Below are positions 37,650 through 50,800 of a stretch of DNA of 64,000 nt, piece after piece. The notes under the pieces are model-generated. The model did no database searches. It saw nothing but the letters and a program-made list of their open reading frames with translations, and was not told where the DNA came from. Numbering within the stretch: the first letter of the stretch is position 1; every line of letters begins with the position of its first letter. The position numbers were made by a program, and so were the translations under genes. The DNA comes from Parasponia andersonii. Its lineage: Eukaryota > Streptophyta > Magnoliopsida > Rosales > Cannabaceae. The stretch is taken from assembly GCA_002914805.1 (NCBI GenBank), contig JXTB01000190.1, forward strand, positions 626,520 to 690,519, written 5' to 3'.

Positions 37650-40600
37650 TTAAACTTTGCTTGAATAGATGTCCACTTAAGTAATCGTCTTGAGGTCTCA
37701 GGTTTTTGTAGAACTTACTTCAATGGAAAATTCGTAAAAACTTTGATGGAGTGTGTATGAAAATAAAGTCGAAGCTTTCTGGACGTGACAATGAGTGCTA
37801 ATGCCAACTTTTCCATCTCTGGATATCTTGTTTCGGCATCAAGTAATCTTTTACTTACATAATATACAGGTCGTTGTACTTTTTCTTCTCGAATTAATGC
37901 AGCACTTGTCGCATACTTTGAAACAGCGAGATACAAGTATAACTCTTCCCCCGGGTTTGGTTTCGACAAAAGTGGAGGAGAACTCAAGTGTGTTTTTAAT
38001 TCTTGGAACGCCTGCTCGTATTCTTCCATCCACTTGAACCTTTTCGAACCCTTCAATACTTCGAAGAACGGTTGGCATTTATCGGTTGACCTAGATACAA
38101 ATCGACTCAGTGCAACCACTCTTCCCGCTAGGCTCTGTACATCTTTGGGTATACGAGGGGACTGCATATCAATTAGTGCTTATATCTTCAGAGGGTTAGC
38201 TTCGATGTCTTGCTTATTGATCATGAACCCCAGGAATTTTTCGGATCCTACTCTGAATGTACACTTCTGGGGGTTCAGTTTCATCTGATATTTTCGAAGA
38301 ATTTTGAACATCTCATCAAGGTGTCTGACGTGATCTTCAACTTTCTTTGATTTTACCAACATATCATTAACATATACTTCTATTGTCTTGCTAATTTGTT
38401 TTGCAAATATCATATTGACAAGACGCTGATAAGTTACTCCTCTGTTAATGAGTCCAAAGGGCATTTTTTTTGTAACAGTTTAATCCTTGATCAGTGATGA
38501 ACGAGGTATGCTCCTCATGTAGCTCGTATATAGGGATTTGATTGTATCTAAAATACGCGTCCATAAAGCTTAAGAGTTCATGTCCCGACCTCGTATCTAC
38601 AAAGTGTTCGATTCTCGGAAGGGGAAAACTGTCCTTCGAGAATACTTTGTTGAGGTCGGTGAAATCGATGTAAGTTCTCCTCTTCTCGTTGGGTTTCTTT
38701 ATTAAAACTGGGTTTGCAAGCCAGTTCGGGTAAAAAGATTCCCTGATAAATCCGATTTCGAATAACTTCTCTACCTTTTCTTTCAGTGCGACGTAGCGTT
38801 CTGGATTCATGGCTCTTCTTTTCTGTCATACATGCTTCTTTGTTGTATCTATATTTAGATGATGACACATGATATTTGGATCGATCCCCACCATATCCGA
38901 ATGTCGCCATACAAAGATATCCAAGTTTATTTCAGAAAAGCAACTAATGAAGCTCGCATGGGTTCTTGAAACTTCACTCCAATTTTTAGAACCTTCGAAG
39001 ACCTGTCGATTGACAAATCTTCCAAGTCTTCTATAAGTCCAGTCTTGAGATCTCTATCGATTTCTCGAGGATCGAGGTCTTCGATTGACGTTTTGCCTGA
39101 CGCTTTACTTGACGCCTCACCTGACGCTTCTTTTGACGCTTCATCTTATAGCTGGACTATCACTGTGTGAGGTGCTACATCTTTTGCTGCGAGCTTTAAA
39201 GAATTATTATAACAAGTTCACGTATCATATTGGTTGCCTCACACTTCGCTTACTCCATGTTGAGTCAAGAATTTCATAGCGAGATGGTAGATTGAAATAA
39301 TTGCTCGAAGCTCCCTCAATGTCGGTCTTCCTAATACAGCATTGAATGCAGAGAGGCAATCCACAACTAAGAATTAGGTCATTGTTATTGAAAACCTAGG
39401 ATAAATTCCAACGTTGTCCATTAACTCAATCATGCCCTTAGGCATTATGCTGTTACCAGCAAATCTGTAGAGTGGAGTGACAACAGGCTTTAGGTCACTT
39501 TCACTCAACTCCATCTTCTTGAAGGCATCATAGTATAGGATGTCGACAGCACTTCCATTATCAATCAATACTCGCCATAGCTGTGTGCTTCTACAGTTGA
39601 TCTTTATGACCAACGCATCATTATGCGGGTAATGGACCTCCCTCGCATCCTGCTCCATGAAAGTAATATCCATATCCAGTACCCGTTGAAGATTTCGTGG
39701 TCGCTGCTCAAGATGCATGACATTGGTCAACGACTATTGTCGAACTTTTCGTGCATACCTATCTTATGCCCTCTTCGAATCTCCACCAACATGTGGTCCT
39801 CCAAAAATAGTTCGTACTTTGCGTTGAACTTCTAGTGGTCGCTGTCAGTTTTCTTCTCCCCTTTCATTGTTCTGTCTGGTGTACTGCCGCAGCCGTCTTT
39901 CTTTAATTAATCTTTCAATTTCATCCTTCAAGACATAGCAATTATTGGTATCATGTCCAATGTCATTGTGATACTGGCAAAATTTGTTGGGATCACGTCT
40001 CGCTCTATCCCACTTTATCTATTCTGGTTGACGATATCGTTCCTGCTGGTTTGTGACCGCATAGATATGATCTATGGGTGCGTTCAGTTCGGTTTAGTTG
40101 TTGAATCTCATAGGAGCTCTTGGAATCTCTTGCTTTTTCTGTTTAGGCTGCTTCTCAGTCGATTGTTCATTACTTCTTTTGTTTGACTTTTTATTATTAT
40201 TATTATTGGTCATGGTCGCATCTTTTGCAGCATCTTTTCTTCCTTTCGTCTTGTGAAGATTCTTGCATGAAGATTCCACCCTCAGATATCGATCAACTCT
40301 TCGATAGAAATCTTCAAGGGTTCTGTATTCTCGCTCAAGTAACTCTTCCCAGAGTTTAGTCTCTAGTCGCACCCCTGCCATCATTAGAGTTAAAACTCCC
40401 CCTTCAGGTGGGTTATTAAGCTTTGCCAACTCTGAGGTAAAGCGGTTAAGGTAAGATCGTAGAGTTTCCTCCAGACCTTGTCGAATAGCAGACTGACTAA
40501 CAAGTGGAACAATAAAATTCTTCGTAGCCTAGAATTACCTCAAGAATGCAGTCTGAAATTGTTGCCAATACGAGATTGAACCAGACTTAAGTCCTTGAAA

Positions 40601-41658
40601 CCACTTCTTCGTTGCTCCTGTGAGAGTTATAGCAAAATAATTGCAATGTACGAGATCATCGACACGATGAAGCTCCATCAGGTCGCTGAAGTGATCCATA
40701 TGATTCTGTGGATTAGTTTCCCATCAAAAGTGTTTATGGTGGGAGGTTTGATTCCAGCGGGTAAGGTAGCAGCTCGAACTTCCTCACTGAATGATGATTG
40801 ACCATACCCATCAGCGAGCTCATCATCCCAGCCAGCAAGTGCATCTAATACAATCCTCAAATTATGAACATCGACATTTGGAGGGAGAGCATTCTCTCTT
40901 ACTGGTGGTAAGGGTGGCATTTGCTCGTTATCATGATATAAGGCAGGTTGGTCAGGCTGGGTCTGCTGCGACCTTTATGATGATTCAAATGTAATAGTAC
41001 GACGAGATCGACTTTAGTCGTTATGATGCGATGTGGATCGCTCATGACTACGTCGTTGTTCTAGGTGTTGTCTCAAGTCTGCAGGATTTTGTCTCGACTC
41101 CCCACTAATCCTTTCAAAGACGCTTCTCGATTGACGTTTTTGCTCGTTATTTAGACAATCACGATTGATAGTTACTCTCTAAGAAGGTTGTCCATGATCA
41201 CGATCAGTGCTCGAACTCTCAGCACCAGATTCCAGAGGCAAGTTTGCGACCTTACCTTTTCCCTTGGAGGCGCGATCTCCATGATGCTCCTGCTGGGCTC
41301 TGTGTTGGTTGCGGTTCCCTTTCTCTAGGATATGAATTCCTCTCTCAGGTAGTTGAGCAGGATGTTCTCTGGGACGTTCATGCTGTGGTGGAGTCACCAT
41401 CTGTCCTTCAGCAAGTCGTCGTAGAGAATCAATAATCTGATTAGTGATTTGCTGAAGGTTCATCACTGTCTCTGGATAATATTTTCTAGTACGATCACAG
41501 CAGGCTGATCCTGAGCAGGATCTACCAGTGTAGCAGCAGTGCTTTGGGGTTGGTTTTGGCTAGTTTCGGTATTTCTAGTAGTATTTTTGGTATTTGCCAT
41601 TGTTGATGAAGCGAAATTGACAATTTTTTGCTGGAATAGCCATCATTTTAGCGCCAAT
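37650..41658 (-). mobile_element. Decayed Ty3/gypsy element (Tat-like), internal region
   Basis: Fossil element, minus strand, continuous with the LTR at 41,659-42,239. In element order: a PBS-like junction just below 41,658; gag-like sequence from about 41,600 to 39,900; an aspartic-protease segment near 39,730-39,374; reverse transcriptase near 38,810-38,180; RNase H near 38,170-37,650. The RT motifs resemble plant Tat-lineage gypsy polyproteins (for example KCTFRVGSEKFLGFM and MKLNPQKC). It is plainly broken, with at least half a dozen interruptions. No integrase and no 3' LTR were seen, so the element is truncated near 37,650. It looks old. Confidence 0.9.
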
Positions 41659-42239
41659 TATTGACGGAGGTTTTATCAACAATAAATTTAGAAAATTGCA
41701 AGATGTGGATTGTGTGTGTGAAAATGGTTGATCAAATCAAAGCAAATAAAAAGATAAGAATTTTATAGTGGTTCAGCCCCAAAAAAGATGAGCTTACGTC
41801 CACTATTCTTTATTATTTTCTGAGGAATTACAAGAATTTCGTTAAGTCTCAAGAGAGTTCAGAGAGAGAGATATAGAGTGTAGCCAAAAGAAAAATCCCT
41901 GATAGCAATACTGAGTTCCCCTTTTATAGGTGAAGGTGACTCGATATTTCCCAATTGTGAAAACGAGTAAGTGTTTGATTCGAAAATATAATTCGAATAA
42001 CAACATAATTGAGTAATAACTTAAATGGAATGATTCGTCGATCTCCATTCAGAAACTTGTTTCCCTTTCTTTGTAGATTACCCACTTGATGAAATTTGAT
42101 CTAGTTTCTTTTTTATACTGGTCGTACTTAACTCATTTGGAGGAGGTCACACTTCAATCAGGAAAATTCTCGTGTTCAACTTGGTCGCTAACTTTTCTCT
42201 TTTAGCATTGACCAACAAATAAGTTTTAAACCGCACAAC
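41659..42239 (-). mobile_element. 5' LTR of the decayed gypsy element
   Basis: A block of 581 bp, reading on the minus strand from TGTTGTGCGG to CCTCCGTCAATA, followed by ATTGGCGC at the internal junction. It is related over its length to the LTR at 14-654, but clearly diverged and about 60 bp shorter. The flanking bases at 42,240-42,244 are AAAGT; a matching duplication cannot be sought because the other end of the element is missing. Confidence 0.8.
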
Positions 42240-43983
42240 AAAAGTTAATCAAGTTCTTGAAGTTAATTTTGGTAAAAAAGAATGTATTAATTTTAGAAAT
42301 AAAATAGTTATTTTTTTATTCTTTTAAATCTTACATCAAAATAAGTGCGACCATTCTATATTAATTAGATATTTTAAATTCAAAAATAAAAATATAACTA
42401 AAATTTCAATTATCAAATTGGGGCGTAACTTAAATAATTTGAAAACTTAAAAGTTATAAATTTCAAATGGGCAAATAGGCGCATATTTGAAATATATAAT
42501 TTTGCACAACTTAAATTTTTAAAAAATTTATAAGTAGAACTAATAAAACTAAAAAGTTGAAAGGGGGCAATGGACCCTACTCAGTCCTTCGTCCGTCCCT
42601 GTTTTATGCTTCGACTTTAAGCATTTATTTGAAAAAAAAAAAAACTAATTAGCATATATCTAAAATAATCCAATGCAAATATATGAAAACAAAAAATCCC
42701 CCGAAAATAGAGAGAAAAAAGTTATTATAGAAAATAATTGAACAAATTTTCAAAATATTGATGCAAACGAGGAAAAAATGTATTAAAAAAAAAAAAGAAT
42801 AACACCCTGATATATCATTAAGTACTTGATGATTTAGGTGCTATTGAATACAAAAAAGTACAAATAAGTTTCCTCAAGAAAAAGAAATATACCGCGCATA
42901 ATGCTCGAACAAAATTACAAATCTTCTATTTAAAACTACCCGTACAGATGGAATTTGATTGTAATTTTTTTTTCTTCTGAGAAGTAATATGATTGCCATT
43001 GAAACAATATATGAAAGGATAACCAATCCTATGAAATAATTTAATTTAGTTTTGTTGTCATTTTCATATTTTTGCGAAGGTTGGGGCCCTCTGAATAAAG
43101 ACATGATAAGAAAAGTAAGTATCTTCCAATTCCACATTTTTGTCTTAATTTTGATTTCAAAAAATTGAATTTAAAATTTAAGTTAGTCTTAATTACATGA
43201 ATAAAGATGCTAATTCATATTTTATATAGGGATATGATTAGAAGAAAAAAAAATTAGTGGGGCAAAATATAAATTTTTATTATTTTACATATAAAACTTA
43301 GTAACCCCTTCTGCCCTGATAATTAGTAAGCACATCCTACCTTTAATTCCCACCCTTAATTCAAAAGAAAACAAAACTAAATCACCTTTTTCCCTAAGAG
43401 AAATTTTATTTATTTAGCCTAAACCTTTCTCATTTTGAAAAAAAAAAAAAAACTAAATAAAACACTGATGAAAGAAAATGTTACAATATTTTACCTAAAA
43501 ATAGAATTAGAATGCATAATCACTCTAAACATGGTCTAGAAAGAAAAGAAAAAACTAATTCCTTATTTGAAAATGGTAAAACATTTTTATTTATTGTAAA
43601 TACCAATTTATGCTCATTAATTAAGGCTGATACGTTTTAATGCTGAGATTTAAAAATTCAAATTCTCCTATGTCTCATATTTATAAAAAATAATAATAAT
43701 AAATGAAAAATCGAAACTGGAAAAGGGTTTTTTAGTTGCCCCATATTTCGGTTCCCGCCGTTGCGGTCTTCAAAGTTGTGATGGTTGGTTTATAAACCCA
43801 AAGAAACAGAATACAAGAATTCAGAGCGTCACGTCACCAGTGACCAAACCAGAGTTTTTAATTTATACACCTTCACTCCACTCCACTCCATCCTCTCCCC
43901 TTTTGTTTTTTTTTTTTTTTTTTAAATAATTTTGAAGGAATTTCAATTGTTGGTCTACCTTTTGTGTGTTGTGTGTTAGTGTG

Positions 43984-44035
<52 letters not shown>

Positions 44036-44113
44036 TACTCTATTTGATTGCAGTTGTTGAAGAGAATGGGTCTTTAAATTCAAGCAAAATTGGGATTTTG
44101 GAATCGGATTATA
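42240..44113. other. Intergenic and upstream region of the SUVH4-like gene
   Basis: No gene recognised; very AT-rich to about 43,740. From 43,740 the sequence is less AT-rich (GGTTCCCGCCGTTGCGG) and probably holds the SUVH4-like promoter and leader, with a CACTC-type pentamer repeat near 43,873. A (TA)n tract of about 44 bp lies at 43,985-44,029, less than 100 bp before the ATG. Confidence 0.5.
43985..44029. repeat. (TA)n microsatellite in the SUVH4-like leader/promoter
   Basis: About 22 uninterrupted TA units ending 84 bp before the predicted start codon of the SUVH4-like gene. It is likely length-polymorphic. It could lie in the 5' UTR or core promoter. Confidence 0.85.
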
Positions 44114-44830
44114 ATGGGTGGTGAGATAAGAGTTAGCCAAAGGCTTAAAAAAATTCGAAAAGAAAAAAGGGCTTATTATGGTTGTGATCGCAGAAGGAAC
44201 CGCCACACTCAGGACACAGGTGTAGTAGTAGTAGCCACTCTCCCCAAAAAACCTAAATTAATAACCAGGACGAGAGACAGTGGCAACGATGTTAAGTCTG
44301 CGTTTGATGCAAAAAGTGCCGAGGATGATCTTAAATGGCTGGTTCCCTCTGCTTCTGTATTTGACGAGAATGGTATGAAGGTCAAAGAGACTTTGAGGCT
44401 TTTTAATCTCCATTTTCTTGAGTTTGTTCAGGTATTCTTTGGTTTTGGGTGGTGGATGGATTATTGATTTTTGTTCAAATTATAACAAACAGTGCCTATT
44501 GCTCACACGCAGGAAGAGGAGAAGAGAAGCGAGACGACGAAGGCTGAGGTCAATCCTTCCCTTTCTTTTTGTGTTGTTTTCCCTAAATAAAATGGTTTGA
44601 TGCCATGTTTGGCTGTCATTGGAGAATCGCTGAATTAATGTTGATTATGTTGTCACTAAAGATTTTTATATTGCCTATCTTGGCATGATGAGTCTGAAAC
44701 TAAGATTTCAATTACTTGGTTAACAATGCCTATTGCCCCTCTGCAGGAAGAGACAAAGAGATGGAAAAAGAAAAGAAGGCAGCATTGACAATTGACCTTG
44801 AATTTTTTGCTCTTCTTTTTTCTTTTCCTT

Positions 44831-44863
<33 letters not shown>

Positions 44864-47800
44864 GAAACTCTTATCTTACATAGAAGAATAGAGAACAGAA
44901 GAGAGGCATTGAATTATATGATAGGGTGGCTTTCTTTAGGTAAACATTAAGAACATGTTTACTAATTCGTAATGGAGTTGATAGGGAAAGGGAAAAGGAG
45001 AAGGAAAGGGAAATGCATTCCCTTACATGTGCAATTAATTGCTGTGTAAACTTATGAAAGGGAGTAATAATATATAGCCTTGACCACTCATTGTTTCTTA
45101 TTCCTCTCCATTCCCTTTCAATTCATTTCCTTTACGGATTAGTAAATATAGCCTTAAGTTATTTATAGAAAGATTGATGATTTTTTTTGGAGATACATAA
45201 TGTTGATATCAGAATTCATATAACATTTAATTAGTGTAATTGACTACTTGGTTTTATGGCTGAAATAATCAACAATTAGGAAATATCTTGTTGAATCATT
45301 TCAAGTGCATGCTTAGGCCTTTTTGAAGTTAGGATAAATTTTTCCAACTTGGGTTGTCTAGTATGTGCTCGAAAAATTCTTTGACTAGTTTGAAAATTGA
45401 CTGTAATAATTTTCTCATTATATTGGTCATTGTCTAAATGGAAGAAGAAAGTAATCAAGTATATGAACATGTTTTGAACTTCATCGTCATTGTTTATGCT
45501 AGTGGTTCAATTATTTACAGAATGACAGGGCACGTAATGTTGATGTTAAGAGGCCTTCCAAACGACCTGATCTGAAGGCAATTTCTAAGGCACGTTGCTA
45601 GTATGAGTGTTAGTACTTCTAAGGTGGCAGCTGGTAAAAAGTTTGTCTTCTTCTTCACCCCCCCCCCCCTCTTTTTTTTGCCTTTTAAAAAAAGCAGCCG
45701 ATCAACAGTTTTAAACAATATTGTTTGATTTTGTACTCGTACTCGCAATCATGCCCTCCCTATGCTTCTCATTTTATTCTACTTTTTTAGATCATATTTT
45801 AAGGAGAAAAATTATGTTTGCAATCATCATGCAGCTAAGTGTTATTTCTTTTTCTTTTTATTATTTTTTATTTTTGGGATTTCTCTGTGTATATTTTGAC
45901 TATGTATGATAGTAGAATTCGTTTCAGACAAGAGAATGCCCCCAATAAAAGTTCTCTCTCCCTCTATTTAACTCCGTTTCAGTTCTGTGTTGTTTACTTA
46001 TTCTTATTTGTTCACTAGTTTTATGTTTTTCTTGAGCAGTCATTGTTTTTATATGTTTATGGCAGATGTTGGGAAATAAGTCAACTATACACCCTGAAAG
46101 AAAGTTTGGTCATCTACCTGGTTGGTCAACTATATTTGTGCCATTTGGATTATATTGTACAGTTTTCTGTAATCTGCGATATAGGTTTTGTTCTTAATTG
46201 CATATACAATATAACTTTGTTCCAACCATTGTTAATTTCTTAATTTTATAATGATACAGGTATTAAGGTGGGGCATCAATTTTTTTCCAGATCTGAGATG
46301 GTAGCTGTAGGACTTCATGGGCATTGGTTAAATGGAATTGATTATATAGGAAATTCTTATGGCAAGGTACTGCTACTGCATCTATATATACTCATAATAG
46401 TTGTAGGAATATATTAATGTTCTCGTCTTGTTTATTCTTATGGTATTTTTATTTTGCAATGATTGCAAAGCAGTAACTTCATCGCTATATTTTCCTTTCA
46501 ATTATTTCTATTATTGCTCTTTTGTTGCTCACAAAAGAGCTGGAAACTTAATTTCACATTCAGCTTTGATTTTGTGAGCAGTATTACTTCCCAAGTTAAT
46601 GCCAAAAGCTCTTAGTTTCGTGGACTGAGGGAAAGCTGCCTCTTAGATTGAAAGTTTTCCTATGTAACTGTATTGCGGTAGGACTGAGAATAATTTGGCT
46701 TGAGAGAAGCTGAAAATTGATTATTGCGGTGCGCTGCAATCTGTTTTGTGAGATTGTTTATTGTATTGTTCTTTTCTTGACTTGATCTGTGTTTTTTGAA
46801 ATTTCTGTCAAACGATCAATGGCTACTTTACTTATAAAAGGACTCAATAGCTATCTTTAAACACCCCTTGGAGTTTATTTTGCTCGACTTTTTATTTGAT
46901 ATTGATGTTTAGTTAAGATTAACATTATTGTTCTTGTCAGCATACAACAATATAGATTATAGTGCAGAATTCTTAGGAGTGGTTGTGAACTTTCCGTGGA
47001 TTGATATTACGACATCAGCTAGTTGTGTCATTATAGAGTCCGTTCAAATGCCTATATTAGAATGCGATTGGTTTAATAATTTTCATATTGCTTTTTCCTT
47101 TATGAATATGATTTGATCATTTTTAGAGATTTCATCCGTATGCTATCCTTTTGAACACTGCAGAAAAATTACAAAGGCCAAAAATTTCCACTTGCACTAG
47201 CAATTGTGTTGTCTGGGCAATATGAAGATGATGTTGATAACTCGGAAGAAGTTGTATAAACAGGTCAAGGGGGACACAACTTACTTGGTAATAAGCGTCA
47301 AATTAAAGATCAAGTAATGAGCCGTGGTAATTTGGCTCTTAAGGTGTGTCCTATGAATATTTACTATTGTTATAGTTATTTTTTGTTCTTAGTTATTTTT
47401 TTAGATGTAATTCCGTATTCTTATCTTTCTTCAGAATAACATGGAGCAATCCTTACCTATCAGAGTTGTTCGTGGACACAAGTGTCTGGCTAGTTACTCT
47501 AGTAAGGTTTACGCATATGATGGTTTATATAAGGTCGGCCAGTCTAAACCAAATACCTAGTGTTTGTGGTAAATTTTGATTTCTGAAAATGTGTGATTAC
47601 CTATTTGTTACTCAAACATTAAGACAACATAATATAATATAACTGAACATAAAACTCTAGAATATATGATTTAGATAGATTACTAGAACAATTAGACAAT
47701 GTACAAATAGTTCAATAACTAAAGAAATTAATAGACTTGAAAATTAAATATAACAGCAAACAAATAGTAAAAATAATATTTTTAAAAATTCTCAAAAGAA

Positions 47801-50800
47801 AACTTCCACAAACATAATGAATGGGGCCTTTAAATGGCTCAATCTTTACAAAGTTCTTCAAATGCAATGAATCGGATGCTTATGAATAGATGGTTATTTT
47901 CAAAAGTAAAAGTGTTGTTGTAATCAGTAGTGACCAAAAACTTGATCAACCATTGAAATGAGCTTGATTGGATACATTAGGCACAAAACTTTAGTAATTG
48001 TACTAAAGATATGTGCCTTAGTATAACATGATCAGCTATTTGTTTTAAAAGCATGTAATATATATATATATATATTAACAGGAGGAAAAGAGGGAAAGAA
48101 AAGAGAACTTAGCTTAAGGACATTTAGCCCGAGAGGTAGATTTATCCTGTAGTCATTGCATACATAAAAATAAGCTGACCATATAATGCAACATAAAAAA
48201 GATGGTACTTGTTGATAAATTGTATGATATTAAAATGGTAATACAAGGCTGTAGTAATGAAGCTAGGTACCAAAACTAGTATATGAGATGTTCAGAGAGT
48301 ATATTTAGGCTATCAAATGAAGGGATTTTTAAGTGGGTGAGTGGCTGTAAATTTTTTGGGAATATCAGTACTAGAAATCAGAAACAAAAGAGAAGAATGT
48401 ATAGATTTAGAGCAGAAAAATAAGCTTAAGAGATAGGCTCACGTCTCCCCCTCCCCCCCCCCCCACATAGGGAATTTTAGTTCCCTTTATAGCATTAAAG
48501 AGCAATCATTGCAGCTAGGGGACAAGGAATATTCTGCAATGATTGGAGTGAGATAGCCTTGCCAAATGACAAGCTGTTTCTATTTAGAACCAGTTGCTGC
48601 GGCCGGTACTCTCAAAACCAGCTGCAAAATCTTACCTCTATTTGCTAAAAAATCCCTTGAATTTTGTAGATTCTCTTGGGATTCACTCAGCCATTGATAC
48701 ATAAATGGTTTCATCCTAAAACTATGTCCCAAAACAATGAAACCAGCCAGTTTTACTCTAACTAAGTCTACATGAAACAGTAACTCAAAAACTCCCTCAA
48801 TTTTGCATATAAGACCTCATTTTAACACTCTTAGAAAATATCCATATAAGAGGATAATAATATCTCAAATCTGAACAAATAAAAAGCTCCTGAAACATCT
48901 TCATAAAATCATGTCAATTTATCTTAGCATCTATCAAAACTAATCCACTTTTGAATATGAATTAGGACTTTACCCTAGAACACCTAGTTCTCTTTTCTTT
49001 CTTTGTTCTCTTCATATTCAATTTTTTACAGCATAACTCGGTGAACATCAATAGAAGTCTCTTGCTTGGTTATTTTGTTTTGTAATGCTGCATTTCGTGT
49101 TTGTACATAATTATGGTGCTTTTTATGATGGGTGAAATCCCATGAACTTACCAATCAGCTGAAAATGCTCCGTATCATTTAAATTTGTGTCTGCTTAGGT
49201 TGTTCAATACTGGGCAGAGAAAGGTGTTGCTGGATTTACTGTTTTTAAATACCGATTGAAGCGACTTCCGGGGCAACCCCAATTGGTCACAAATCGGGTT
49301 ATCATTGTTTTAATTTTTCTGGCCTTTCCATAATTTACGCTAATGTAATTCAATATTCAAATAATTCAAACCAGAAACTCTCATTTACAACTAGATGCTC
49401 TCGGCCTGCTTGGATAAAATTTACAAATTTTTTTTGGAGAACATGCTTGGTAACATTATTTTTGTTTTCTATTTAAAAAATTGTAAACAAAATTTATAAA
49501 AATAATGGAAGTTAAAAATTTGCACTTCCAAATTTTTTTTTTAAAAGAACATATAGCAATTGTAAATAAACTTTTCAAATGTGATAATTTCTATATAAAA
49601 TTTTAGACATGTTACTTTCTATTAGACTTTTAAAATGGTACTTTTCTAATTAACTTTTATAATATCTTGGTTTTTTATTATTTATTTTTTAAAGTAAAAG
49701 TGATTTGCTCTGTTAACAAGCAAGTTTCTTATTTTTAAAATTTCAAGACAAGAAATTTATTTATTTTTGCTATCAATTTTTATAAAAAAAAAAAAGTTGA
49801 AATTGTATCCAAGCATGTTCTTAGTAACTCTGCTCCTTTGTTGTGCCTCGTTTAGTTTTGTCAAATGCGAAAGGAAACAAAAATATAAACATTTTGGGGA
49901 AAAATTCATTTTTGTTACTGCAAGTTAAAACGTATGAAAGATTTATTCTTATCGAAAAAAATACATGATTTATACATGACTAATATTGAGAAACTTAATT
50001 TTACTTTTAGGTTCATTTTATACGCCGGAAAGGGCATAAAGCTCAGTCTGTATTACCTGGGTATGAAATCAGTAAACATGACATAAAAGAAGCCTTTGGT
50101 TTTGGTATATGCCCTGTTTATTACTCTTAACTGAAGTATGTTATTTTCTTAGGTTGGTCTGCGAGGACATTAGTCATGGTCAAGAAAATATACCTATCCC
50201 TGTTACCAATGTAATTGATGATCCACCTTTAGCACCAGAAGGTGAGACTTTCGAAGTTATGAGATATTTCCAAACGATGTTTTTTCAGTTTTCAATTCCT
50301 TTGATCTGTAGTTTTACGTATTTCTTTTTTGGGTGGGCTTCTTGTAGGTTTTACGTACGTAAAATCTATTCAAGTCGCGAGTAATATTAAAATCCCACCA
50401 AATGGTCCTGGATGCAATTGTGAAGAAGGTTGTACCAATCCCAAGACTTGTTCCTGTGCTGAACGTAATGGCTCCGACTTTCCTTATGTTAGTCGAAATG
50501 GTGGCAGGTTAGATATGAGTATCGATTTTCAGCCAATTCATAGCAAGCTTTCAGCAGCAATAGATTCAAAGCATAAGAGGAAAATGAAAAAATAGGACTT
50601 TTATTTATTTACTTAGAAAATACTGCAAATGATTTCTAGATGCATAGACGTTACTAGTTTATTGATCTGAAACATTTCCCTAATTCTTTCATTGTCTCCT
50701 TTGTATCCCAATAATTTTAAGTTCTTTTATTAAATTGAATTTTCAAAATTCGCCATTATTTTCTCCCTTTTCAGACTGATAGAGGCAATGGGTGTTGTTT

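Noticed and set aside
45515-45748. Minus-strand open frame over SUVH4-like exon 3
   Set aside because: Antisense shadow; the plus-strand exon is supported by splice sites and KYP family sequence.
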